5,941 bases of DNA, from positions 1-5,941 of the forward strand of contig SOKC01000013.1 of the NCBI GenBank assembly GCA_004376325.1. The letters run 5' to 3'. This stretch comes from Actinomycetota bacterium (GTDB taxonomy: Bacteria; Actinomycetota; Humimicrobiia; Humimicrobiales; Humimicrobiaceae). Numbering within the stretch: position 1 is the first letter of the stretch; each line of letters starts with the position of its first letter. The notes under the pieces are model-generated. The model was not told the origin of the DNA. It saw only the letters and a program-made list of their open reading frames with translations, and searched no databases. This document shows positions 1 to 5,855 of this stretch, in pieces. A program made the position numbers and the translations under genes.

Positions 1-85
1 TAATCTCTTTACAACAGCGATGCCTGGACCTGGCCGGAAATTAGAGAAAGAATAACACCAGGCTATTTTTAGTGATAATTATTTT
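1..85. other. Unassigned left edge, possibly the 3' end of a plus-strand gene
   Basis: No gene can be assigned here. On the plus strand one frame is open from the window edge to a TAA at 53-55, ending TAMPGPGRKLEKE. A second frame is open from a stop at 1-3 to a TAG at 70-72 (ending DAWTWPEIRERITPGYF) but has no start codon. The inverted repeat GCCTGG (22-27) / CCAGGC (58-63), followed by TATTTTT, could be a weak rightward terminator for an upstream gene. Its 30-nt loop makes this doubtful. vapC ends at 86 on the opposite strand, so any gene here would be convergent with it. Confidence 0.25.
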
Positions 86-487
86 TTACGGCTCCAGTCT
101 TTTTACATCCTTTAGCTTATCAAAATCTCTGTCAAAGGAGTAAATTTCGGTAACACCATTGGCTTTCATATAAGAATAATTATATGCATCAATAAAACCA
201 ATGTTTTTCTCTTTATAAATACTACTAGCATTTACTAAAATTACCTTATCTTTAAACCTTATATTAGGAGTACTTAAAATGAATTCTATATTATCGCAGA
301 TTTTTTCTTTATTCCATTTGTAAGATCTACTTAATACCCATACAACTTCAGCAATAATCATTGCATTTGATACACCAATTATATTGCCCGAAATTATTTC
401 ATAAAATAATTTCTCTAATCTTTGAAACATTGATTCATTTTCTTTCAAAAAAAATCTTAAAAAAATATTAGTATCTAAAAAAATCAT
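86..487 (-). CDS. vapC: VapC-like PIN-domain ribonuclease toxin
   Basis: This 133-residue protein is a single PIN domain, the usual size for a VapC toxin. It opens with the family's LDTN motif (D5). It then shows a conserved glutamate in AEVVWVL (E47), an aspartate in GFIDAYNY (D100) and a C-terminal FDRDF motif (D119, D121). Together these form the acidic cluster that binds Mg2+/Mn2+ in PIN nucleases, so the active site looks intact. The layout resembles the short stand-alone PIN proteins grouped with COG5611. Known VapC toxins cut tRNA, rRNA or mRNA in the cytoplasm and stop growth, but the RNA target here is unknown. The ATG overlaps the antitoxin stop as ATGA (484-487), so translation is probably coupled and the toxin made after its antitoxin. 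No clear ribosome site of its own or downstream terminator was seen. The gene is visibly richer in A+T than eno, compatible with acquisition by transfer. Confidence 0.9.
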   Translation of the reverse strand: MIFLDTNIFLRFFLKENESMFQRLEKLFYEIISGNIIGVSNAMIIAEVVWVLSRSYKWNKEKICDNIEFILSTPNIRFKDKVILVNASSIYKEKNIGFIDAYNYSYMKANGVTEIYSFDRDFDKLKDVKRLEP

Positions 488-726
488 TTCATCTTCCTTA
501 TAACATTTTCAGCAATATCTTTTTCCATTTGCTCTCTGAGCTTTTTAAAATCAATTTTTTTATCTACTTTTTCAATATGGGCATCCAGTATAGTTCCCTT
601 CTTTACAGTAAAAATAATTTTTCCTTCCTTTACCATAAATTCACCAATATCATGAGGCTTTATATTAAATTTATCCCTAATTTCTTTAGGTATGGTTATC
701 TGCCCTTTTGAGGTAATCCTTGGCAT
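484..726 (-). CDS. vapB: AbrB/SpoVT-fold antitoxin (VapB-like)
   Basis: This 80-residue protein begins with an AbrB/MazE-type swapped-hairpin DNA-binding domain (about residues 1-45). The diagnostic ITSKGQITIPKEIRDKFNIKPHD stretch spans residues 4-26, followed by a GKIIFTVKK strand. The C-terminal part (about 46-80) is highly charged and predicted helical, as expected of the segment that covers the toxin's active site. Such antitoxins neutralise the PIN toxin and repress their own promoter, with the toxin as co-repressor. The ATG at 724-726 is supported by GGAG (735-738 on the complement) with an 8-nt spacer. A matched promoter and palindromic boxes lie directly upstream. Type II antitoxin function is inferred from the fold and from the 4-bp overlap with the PIN gene. 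The vapB name is a family-level label. Confidence 0.9.
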   Translation of the reverse strand: MPRITSKGQITIPKEIRDKFNIKPHDIGEFMVKEGKIIFTVKKGTILDAHIEKVDKKIDFKKLREQMEKDIAENVIRKMK

Positions 727-760
727 TATATCGACTCCGCTTATTTTATTAATATTCCAT

Positions 761-789
761 ATTATAATGAAAGTAATACTTATTTACAA
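761..789 (-). promoter_or_regulatory. Sigma70-type promoter of vapBC
   Basis: Read on the minus strand, TTGTAA (complement of 784-789) and a perfect TATAAT (complement of 761-766) are separated by exactly 17 bp. Transcription would start near 754, leaving a leader of about 28 nt that includes the GGAG site before the antitoxin ATG. The -35 hexamer and the spacer are overlapped by two palindromic boxes, so a bound repressor would block polymerase directly. Confidence 0.75.
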
Positions 790-815
790 GTATTACTTCT
801 TATATTGTAATACCT
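771..815. promoter_or_regulatory. Three 17-bp-phased GTAWTAC boxes, probable VapBC operator
   Basis: Two perfect 11-bp palindromes, AAGTAATACTT (771-781) and AAGTATTACTT (788-798), are also reverse complements of each other, separated by 6 bp. A third, weaker copy, TTGTAATACCT (805-815), keeps the GTAATAC core. The box centres fall at 776, 793 and 810, which is exactly 17 bp each time. The first two boxes flank and overlap the -35 hexamer of the vapBC promoter. AbrB-type antitoxins are known to repress their own operons by binding palindromes there, so the autoregulatory role is an inference from position and symmetry. Confidence 0.65.
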
Positions 816-874
816 TTAATCCAGGTCGTATATTGAACCCCTATCTCGTGAAATGCTGTACATGCAGTTTCCAT
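800..874 (-). CDS. Possible 24-residue small peptide gene or gene remnant
   Basis: On the minus strand, an ATG at 872-874 opens a 24-codon frame, METACTAFHEIGVQYTTWIKGITI, ending at TAA (800-802). GGAG lies 9 nt upstream of the ATG, a plausible ribosome site. The frame is also open further upstream, to a stop at 929-931 inside the end of eno, and reads FLEKFKMETAC around the start, so this may instead be a fragment of a decayed gene. No family is recognised. It sits between eno and vapB, and its last codons overlap the third operator box. It is too short to separate from a chance reading frame. Confidence 0.2.
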   Translation of the reverse strand: METACTAFHEIGVQYTTWIKGITI

Positions 875-918
875 TTTGAATTTCTCCAGGAATTTATTTG
901 AGAGATGGAAATTTTTTT

Positions 919-2211
919 TTATTTTAAATTATAAAAGGCATCCAGTCCTAAATACTTTGCTTCACTTCCAAGGTCTTCTTCAATTCTCAGCAATTGATTG
1001 TATTTGCTGACCCTGTCTGTTCTTGAAGGAGCTCCTGTTTTTATCTGGCCGGCATTAACCCCTACTACTATATCAGCAATGGTGGTATCTTCCGTTTCTC
1101 CCGACCGGTGAGATATAACAGCTGTATATCCTGCCGTTTTAGCCATCTCGATTGCATCCAGGGTTTCGGACAAAGTTCCTATCTGATTTACTTTAATTAA
1201 AATAGAATTAGCAACCTCCAGCTCAATTCCTTTTTTTAGCCTTGCGGTATTGGTGACAAAAAGATCATCTCCCACCAGCTGGACTTTACTGCCAATCTTA
1301 TCGGTTAGCTTCTTCCATCCATCCCAGTCTTCTTCAGCCATTCCATCTTCGATTGAGATTATTGGATATTTTTCTGTAAGATTTTTGTAATAATCAACCA
1401 TCTCTGTTGGAGTCAAGACTTTGCCTTCGCCTTTAAGATTATATTTTCCACCCTTATAGAATTCTGTAGCTGCAGGGTCAAGTGCAATATAGATATCTTT
1501 TCCGGGCTTAAATCCAGCTTTTTCAATCGCTTTGATTATATACTTTATTGCATCTTCATTGGTTTTAAGATCAGGAGCAAATCCGCCCTCATCCCCTACT
1601 GCGGTATTAAGTCCATCTTTTTTTAAGACAGTTTTTAAATTATGGAATACTTCCGTTCCCATTCGTAAAGCTTCACTGAAAGTAGACGCGCCAATAGGCA
1701 TGATCATAAATTCCTGCAGGTCAACACTATTGTCCGCATGCTTGCCGCCGTTTAGAATATTCATCATCGGCGAAGGAAGAATATGAGCATTTACTCCACC
1801 CAGATATTTGTACAGTGGCAGATCCATTGCCAGAGCAGCAGCTTTTGCTACAGACAGAGAAACACCCAGTATTGCATTAGCCCCTAGTTTAGACTTGTTA
1901 TTTGTACCATCCACATCAAGCATAGCCTGATCTATTTCCCGCTGATAAATGGCATCCATACCTTCCAACTCCGGAGCAATAAAGGAGTTTACATTTTCTA
2001 CCGCTTTCTGAACACCCCTGCCCATATACCTTTTCTTATCTCCATCTCTCAGCTCAACTGCTTCAAATGCTCCGGTAGAAGCGCCGGAAGGTACTGCAGC
2101 TCTTCCGGTTACTCCGCAATCCAGTACTGTTTCAACTTCTATAGTTGGATTTCCTCTCGAATCCAGAATTTCTCTTGCAAAAATTCCTATAATTTCAGTC
2201 CAATCACTCAT
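919..2211 (-). CDS. eno: Enolase (phosphopyruvate hydratase, EC 4.2.1.11)
   Basis: Enolase converts 2-phosphoglycerate to phosphoenolpyruvate in glycolysis, and the reverse in gluconeogenesis, in the cytoplasm. In many bacteria it is also part of the RNA degradosome. The 430 residues are full length for the bacterial family (432 in E. coli). The N-terminal capping domain carries REILDSRGNPTIEVE and the mobile active-site loop SGAST (42-46). The TIM-like barrel follows with GGKHADN (H158), the acid/base residue E208 in GDEGGFAP, and Mg2+ ligands D245, E288 (SIEDG) and D315 (GDDLF). The signature ILIKVNQIGTLSET contains catalytic K340, followed by SHRSGET (H368, R369, S370) and K391. Nothing needed for catalysis is missing. 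The ATG is supported by an AAGGAA site about 8 nt upstream. The gene appears to be transcribed alone from the divergent region to its right. No intrinsic terminator oriented for it was found before vapB. Confidence 0.99.
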   Translation of the reverse strand: MSDWTEIIGIFAREILDSRGNPTIEVETVLDCGVTGRAAVPSGASTGAFEAVELRDGDKKRYMGRGVQKAVENVNSFIAPELEGMDAIYQREIDQAMLDVDGTNNKSKLGANAILGVSLSVAKAAALAMDLPLYKYLGGVNAHILPSPMMNILNGGKHADNSVDLQEFMIMPIGASTFSEALRMGTEVFHNLKTVLKKDGLNTAVGDEGGFAPDLKTNEDAIKYIIKAIEKAGFKPGKDIYIALDPAATEFYKGGKYNLKGEGKVLTPTEMVDYYKNLTEKYPIISIEDGMAEEDWDGWKKLTDKIGSKVQLVGDDLFVTNTARLKKGIELEVANSILIKVNQIGTLSETLDAIEMAKTAGYTAVISHRSGETEDTTIADIVVGVNAGQIKTGAPSRTDRVSKYNQLLRIEEDLGSEAKYLGLDAFYNLK

Positions 2212-2252
2212 TATTATTCTTCCTTTCCTGTTATTGATAACAAAATATTTTT

Positions 2253-2271
2253 TTTACCACAACCTGGTAAA
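2253..2271. promoter_or_regulatory. Perfect 7-bp inverted repeat, candidate operator or eno leader hairpin
   Basis: TTTACCA (2253-2259) and TGGTAAA (2265-2271) are perfect complements around a 5-bp centre, CAACC. The site lies at roughly +5 to +24 of the predicted eno transcript and covers the -35 position of the rightward promoter. A bound protein could therefore affect both directions. As RNA it would form a small hairpin near the 5' end of the eno message. It does not match an operator consensus that I recognise. Confidence 0.45.
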
Positions 2272-2278
2272 TTTTCTA

Positions 2279-2291
2279 TGATATAATAGCA
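2279..2291. promoter_or_regulatory. Overlapping extended -10 elements on both strands (divergent promoter)
   Basis: The plus strand reads TG-A-TATAAT (2279-2287), a perfect extended -10. The minus strand across the same bases reads TG-C-TATTAT (complement of 2283-2291), an extended -10 with one mismatch. The two share an ATAAT core. Neither direction has a good -35 at 17 bp (ACAACC for the plus strand, AATTTT for the minus strand), which fits the dependence of extended -10 promoters on the TGn motif. Predicted starts are near 2294 for the efflux operon and near 2276 for eno, leaving an eno leader of about 65 nt. Confidence 0.5.
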
Positions 2292-2479
2292 CAATATTAT
2301 TTATAAAAATTATTATATTAGTATTTTCTATATTTTAAAATTAATTATTAAAAATTATGTTTTTACTTTAAGAAAAATTTGGTTTAATAGTATTCATTTT
2401 GCAAAGTTTTGACTGTAGATATTTTATATAAATCTTAAATATATATTTTCAGATAGGATATTGAAGGATAGGAGACGAA

Positions 2480-3793
2480 ATGGTAAGTAAAATAACAAGA
2501 AAAATTTTTTTTATAACTACTATTACTATCATTACCATAACAGCTTTGCTCAATCTTTCAGCCTGTAAAAGATTTGGAGAGATGCAAGAAAGCATGGAAA
2601 CCTTTAAAGTAACTAGAGGCGATATCATCCAGACCGTTACTACCAGCGGGTATGTGGATAGCAGCGTACAAAATGACTACTCCCTCCCTGCTTCAGGTAA
2701 AGTTATATACGCTCTTAATAAAGGAGATATATTCAGTAAAGGTGATGTGCTTATAGAAATAGACAATAGCAGGCAAGAACTACTAATCACCCAGGCAGAA
2801 GAAAATCTAAATACAGCCTATAGCTCCCTGGAGCTTGCCAAAATAAGCTACCAGCAGGCTCTGGATGCCAACCATATAGCAGTACAACTAGCCCAAGAAA
2901 ATGCCAATCTTTCTGAACAATCAGCACAGAATGCTTTAACTGCACTGGAAGATGCTAATAGATCCTTAAGTTTAATAAAAAAAGAGGATCTGTCTACTGA
3001 TCTCCAGCTAGCTCAAGCAGTTACCCAATCTCATTCAGCAGAAGGTGCATATGAGCAGACCCTAATAAACCAGTCTACTACTTACTGGTCAAATCTTTCC
3101 AGTACGCAATCTGCTGCAATTCAGATTGAAGTAACTGCTAAAAACATAGAGCAGGCGGAAACCCAGCTTAAATTATCCGAAATCAACCTCAAGCTGGCTA
3201 AACTGGATATGGACAGCAGTATAATCCGTGCACCTTATGATGGAATAGTGTTATCTTCTGTTTATAAAGAAGGACAATATGCCAGTCCCGGGATAAATGC
3301 AATTTCCATAATAAGTGATGACTTTATAATAAAGGCAGATATAAATGAGATTGATGTGGTTAACCTGCAGGTTGGGCAAGATGTAGATATAAGGCTGGAT
3401 GCCTACTATGAAAATGAACTTAGCGGTAAAATAATTAATATATCGCCAATTTCCAGTAATATTGGCGGAGTGGTTTCATATGAGCTTACTGTAAAACCAG
3501 AAACAGGAAACGGTCCTGAGCTTTTATACGGTCTTTCGGCTAGCCTGACCATAACTACTTCCGGCGTTGAAAATGTCCTATTTGTTCCCATACAATCTGT
3601 ATATGAAGAAGATGGAAAATCATATGTTGATTTTGTAGCTGAAGACGGTGGTATAGAAAAAACAGAAGTCACTACAGGAATATTTAACTATGATTTTATT
3701 GAAATCAAGTCAGGGCTGAACGAAGGAGATACTATTTTAATATCCCCGGCTCAGTATAATATCCCCGGCTCGTTAGAGTTTAAAATTGATTGA
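2480..3793 (+). CDS. Membrane-fusion (HlyD/MacA-type) lipoprotein of an ABC efflux system
   Basis: This 437-residue periplasmic adaptor belongs to the HlyD/RND-MFP family and is encoded first in an adaptor-ATPase-permease operon. A basic N-terminus and hydrophobic stretch (about 9-25) end in the lipobox LSAC with C29, so it should be a lipid-anchored lipoprotein. The first half of the lipoyl-like domain is at about 55-96 (ASGKVIYALNKGDIFSKGDVL). A long Gln/Ala/Leu-rich alpha-helical hairpin runs from about 97 to 245. The second lipoyl half is at about 247-279 (IIRAPYDGIVLSS, then GQYASPG), a beta-barrel at about 280-360, and the membrane-proximal domain to the end (VPIQSVYEEDGKSYV, GLNEGDTILIS). 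Near mid-hairpin, R161, L165 and S172 match the spacing of the RLS motif that MacA and AcrA use to dock TolC. The ATG follows GGAG by 5 nt. A 19-bp tandem duplication lies at the 3' end. The function is assigned by family and the substrate is unknown. Confidence 0.92.
   Translation: MVSKITRKIFFITTITIITITALLNLSACKRFGEMQESMETFKVTRGDIIQTVTTSGYVDSSVQNDYSLPASGKVIYALNKGDIFSKGDVLIEIDNSRQELLITQAEENLNTAYSSLELAKISYQQALDANHIAVQLAQENANLSEQSAQNALTALEDANRSLSLIKKEDLSTDLQLAQAVTQSHSAEGAYEQTLINQSTTYWSNLSSTQSAAIQIEVTAKNIEQAETQLKLSEINLKLAKLDMDSSIIRAPYDGIVLSSVYKEGQYASPGINAISIISDDFIIKADINEIDVVNLQVGQDVDIRLDAYYENELSGKIINISPISSNIGGVVSYELTVKPETGNGPELLYGLSASLTITTSGVENVLFVPIQSVYEEDGKSYVDFVAEDGGIEKTEVTTGIFNYDFIEIKSGLNEGDTILISPAQYNIPGSLEFKID
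3738..3775. repeat. 19-bp tandem duplication at the 3' end of the adaptor gene
   Basis: Two adjacent 19-bp units, TAATATCCCCGGCTCAGTA (3738-3756) and TAATATCCCCGGCTCGTTA (3757-3775), are identical over their first 15 bp and agree at 17 of 19 positions. Because 19 is not a multiple of 3, the second copy is read in another frame, so the protein reads LISPAQYNIPGSL rather than a peptide repeat. The units sit just before the start of the ATPase gene and are GC-rich against an AT-rich background. A recent slippage duplication is the simplest explanation. Confidence 0.7.
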
Positions 3794-4565
3794 TAATATG
3801 ATAAAGAATAATAAAAATACCATCATAAAAACAGCTGACATTACAAAAGTTTACAGATTAGGAAATATTAAGGTTAACGCACTCCGGGGTGTTAATCTTG
3901 AAATTAGAAGAGGCGAGTTTGTGGCAGTAATGGGACCTTCGGGATCTGGAAAATCAACCTTAATGAACATTATCGGATGTCTGGATGTCTCAACCTCCGG
4001 ACAATATTATCTGAATAATATGGATATAAGCAAGCTAAACGATAATCAGCTTGCAGCTATAAGAAATAAGGAAGTAGGTTTTGTATTTCAAACATTCAAT
4101 CTCCTTTCCAGGTCAAATGTTTATGGAAATGTCGAGCTCCCTATGATCTATGCCAGTGAAAGGACCAGAAATAAAAAAAAGAAAATACTGGACGCTATAG
4201 AATCCGTAGGATTAACCGGATGGATCAAACACAGGCCCAGTGAACTATCAGGCGGAGAGAAACAGAGGGTGGCCATAGCAAGAGCGCTGGTCAATCAACC
4301 CTCCATAATCCTTGCTGATGAACCTACCGGAAATCTGGATTCTGTAACCGGAGAAGGGATAATGGCCATATTCCAAAAACTAAACAACCAGGGAAAGACA
4401 ATAATTTTAGTTACCCATGAACTGGACATAGCCCGACATACTCATAAAATCATTTATTTAAGAGACGGTATTATTCACGGACAGGAAGAAGTCAAAAATC
4501 AGGTATCCGCAGAAGAAAAACTAAAGCAAATGCCTAAACTGGAAGATAAACTAACAGCAAACTAA
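3786..4565 (+). CDS. ABC transporter ATP-binding subunit (MacB/LolD-type)
   Basis: This 259-residue cytoplasmic ATPase would energise the permease encoded next to it. All nucleotide-binding elements are present: A-loop Y23, Walker A GPSGSGKST (50-58), Q-loop Q102 in FQTFNLL, and the signature LSGGEKQRVAIARAL (154-168). Walker B follows as IILADEP (D178, catalytic E179), then the D-loop GNLD and the H-loop H211 in VTHE. The sequence resembles the COG1136 group (LolD, the MacB ATPase domain, YknY), whose members pair with FtsX-type permeases. About 25 charged residues extend past the usual core. The start is uncertain. TTG at 3786 overlaps the adaptor gene by 8 bp and has AGAG 7 nt upstream. 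ATG at 3798 would remove four residues but has no ribosome site. Either start leaves translation closely coupled to the adaptor gene. Exported substrate unknown. Confidence 0.95.
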   Translation: MIDNMIKNNKNTIIKTADITKVYRLGNIKVNALRGVNLEIRRGEFVAVMGPSGSGKSTLMNIIGCLDVSTSGQYYLNNMDISKLNDNQLAAIRNKEVGFVFQTFNLLSRSNVYGNVELPMIYASERTRNKKKKILDAIESVGLTGWIKHRPSELSGGEKQRVAIARALVNQPSIILADEPTGNLDSVTGEGIMAIFQKLNNQGKTIILVTHELDIARHTHKIIYLRDGIIHGQEEVKNQVSAEEKLKQMPKLEDKLTAN

Positions 4566-4578
4566 AATTTTTAAAATT

Positions 4579-5811
4579 ATGAAAAGATTACTGGGAAATA
4601 TAAAAATTGCTTTTCAGGCTTTGTTTTTAAATAAACTAAGGTCCTTTCTTACCATGCTGGGAATAATCATTGGAGTTGGTGCAGTAGTTGCTATGCTGTC
4701 TATTGGTACAGGAGCGCAGCAGTCAGTGCTCGGCAGCATACAGGATATGGGTTCTAATTTAATTATTATTTTACCCGGCAACCCAGAAGAAGAAAATTAT
4801 ATGGGAGCACAATTGGCTTTTGGTACTCAGAAGTCTGAACTGACTATTGATGACCTTAGAGCCATAGAGAGAGAAGCAACCCTGATCACTGAAGTTGCGC
4901 CGATAATAATTAGCTCATCTGTCGCCTCTTATTCAAATAAGAGTACCCAATCTACAGTAGTTGCCTCAACCGAAAAGGGATTGGAAATATATAATATGAA
5001 AATTGAAAAAGGTAAATTTTACAGTAGAAGCGATGTTTCAAACGCTTTAAATGTAGCAGTAATAGGCCAGACAGTTATAAAAAATTTATTCGGAAAGACA
5101 GATCCCATAGGTAAAATAATAAAGCTGGATGGAAAGAATTTTAAAGTCATGGGGACCCTGGAAGCAAGGGGAACCGATACCTTTGGAAATGACCAGGATA
5201 GCTCTATCAGCATTCCGGTTACTACCGCTCAGAATAAATTATATGGACTGGATTCATACAATATGATACTGGCCCAGAGTATAAGTGAAAAAGATATAGA
5301 TGCTGCCTCCGAAGAGATAAAGTCGATACTCAGAAAATATAGAAACATAAGATTCGGCGAAAAAGAGGATTTTATGGTTCAAAATCAAACACAGATACTT
5401 GATATCATGACCACCATCATCGGTGTTTTTACTGTAGTCATCGCCGGTATTGCCAGTATATCACTTCTTGTTGGCGGTATTGGAATAATGAATATAATGC
5501 TGGTCTCAGTTACTGAAAGAACCAGGGAAATCGGAATACGAAAAGCTATGGGAGCCAAGAATAGAGACATACTGGTTCAGTTTCTGGTAGAAAGTATTGT
5601 GCTCAGCATTACCGGGGGAATTTTTGGCATCTTATTTGCAGTTTCTGTATCTGCCATATTAAGCAGGTTTACTGTTCTTGAAACCTCCGTTACAGTATTT
5701 CCCATAATCATTGCCTTGAGCTTCTCTACAGTAATAGGCCTTTTCTTTGGCATTTTCCCGGCAATGCGCGCTGCAAGGCTTAACCCTATAGATGCCTTAA
5801 GATATGAGTAA
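4579..5811 (+). CDS. FtsX/MacB-type ABC transporter permease
   Basis: This 410-residue membrane subunit has the standard MacB arrangement. TM1 is at about 23-43, followed by a large extracytoplasmic domain (about 45-275) of the MacB-PCD type. Three further helices lie at about 277-308, 330-356 and 372-395, forming the FtsX domain. Family hallmarks are visible: LNKLRSFLTMLGIIIGVGAVVAM at the first helix, VTERTREIGIRKAMGAK (311-327) in the cytoplasmic coupling region, and a PAMRAARLNPIDALRYE C-terminus. No ATPase domain is fused, unlike E. coli MacB, so it must work with the preceding ATPase, probably as a homodimer. Such permeases act as mechanotransmitters that drive the adaptor and channel rather than forming a classic transmembrane pore. 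The gene begins 13 nt after the ATPase stop and has no evident ribosome site, so coupled translation is likely. Family members export macrolides, peptides, siderophores or lipoproteins; which applies here is unknown. Confidence 0.95.
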   Translation: MKRLLGNIKIAFQALFLNKLRSFLTMLGIIIGVGAVVAMLSIGTGAQQSVLGSIQDMGSNLIIILPGNPEEENYMGAQLAFGTQKSELTIDDLRAIEREATLITEVAPIIISSSVASYSNKSTQSTVVASTEKGLEIYNMKIEKGKFYSRSDVSNALNVAVIGQTVIKNLFGKTDPIGKIIKLDGKNFKVMGTLEARGTDTFGNDQDSSISIPVTTAQNKLYGLDSYNMILAQSISEKDIDAASEEIKSILRKYRNIRFGEKEDFMVQNQTQILDIMTTIIGVFTVVIAGIASISLLVGGIGIMNIMLVSVTERTREIGIRKAMGAKNRDILVQFLVESIVLSITGGIFGILFAVSVSAILSRFTVLETSVTVFPIIIALSFSTVIGLFFGIFPAMRAARLNPIDALRYE

Positions 5812-5821
5812 AGCGCTAAAA

Positions 5822-5855
5822 GATATGGAAGATACTATTTAGTTTCTTCCATATT
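5822..5855. terminator. Bidirectional intrinsic terminator between convergent genes
   Basis: ATATGGAAGA (5823-5832) pairs perfectly with TCTTCCATAT (5845-5854). After a single T-T mismatch, ACT (5834-5836) pairs with AGT (5841-5843) around an ATTT loop, and a G-U pair can close the base. Rightward transcripts then run into TCTTCTTTAATT, a pyrimidine-rich but imperfect U-tract. Leftward transcripts run into CTTTTAG. The hairpin begins 10 nt after the permease stop. One arm contains the last codons of the minus-strand gene to the right. Confidence 0.75.

Larger units (their letters stand above)
2212..2479. promoter_or_regulatory. AT-rich divergent intergenic region between eno and the efflux operon
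   Basis: This 268-bp gap separates two divergent start codons and is strongly AT-rich. It holds the ribosome sites of both flanking genes: AAGGAA for eno, and GGAG at 2471-2474 for the adaptor gene, 5 nt before its ATG. It also holds the two elements listed separately, the inverted repeat and the paired -10 elements. A TTGACT at 2409-2414 resembles a -35 box, but no good -10 lies at a suitable distance; the TATATA/TATAAA candidates are only 10-12 bp away. No open reading frame of note and no riboswitch-like structure were seen. The leader of the rightward operon would be about 185 nt if it starts at the paired -10. Confidence 0.6.

Noticed and set aside
22..70. GCCTGG/CCAGGC inverted repeat plus TATTTTT as a rightward terminator.
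   Set aside because: The stem is only 6 bp with a 30-nt loop, and possible reading-frame ends fall inside or after it. It is mentioned only as part of the unassigned left edge.
529..901. Plus-strand open frames of 60 and 69 codons opposite and beyond the antitoxin gene.
   Set aside because: They lie largely antisense to the well-supported antitoxin gene and its promoter, have low-complexity Phe/Ile/Tyr-rich products and match no family.
868..920. Inverted repeat TTTCCAT (868-874) / ATGGAAA (905-911) followed by a run of nine T on the plus strand, resembling a terminator.
   Set aside because: The 30-nt loop and 7-bp AT-rich stem are weak. The T-run is oriented for rightward transcription, where no gene lies upstream, and it reads as an A-run for eno.
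2423..2432. TTTATATAAA palindrome with nearby AGAT/ATCT, considered as an operator.
   Set aside because: The flanking elements are not symmetric about the centre, and short AT palindromes are expected by chance in DNA this AT-rich.
2409..2440. TTGACT (2409-2414) as the -35 of a promoter for the efflux operon.
   Set aside because: The nearest TATATA/TATAAA hexamers are only 10-12 bp downstream, and at 16-18 bp the sequence (around AATCTT) is a poor -10. The extended -10 at 2279-2287 is the better candidate.
3406..5570. Minus-strand open frames of 61-88 codons inside the adaptor and permease genes, and an 84-codon plus-strand frame inside eno.
   Set aside because: They lie wholly opposite genes with strong family motifs and show no recognisable protein features or convincing start signals.
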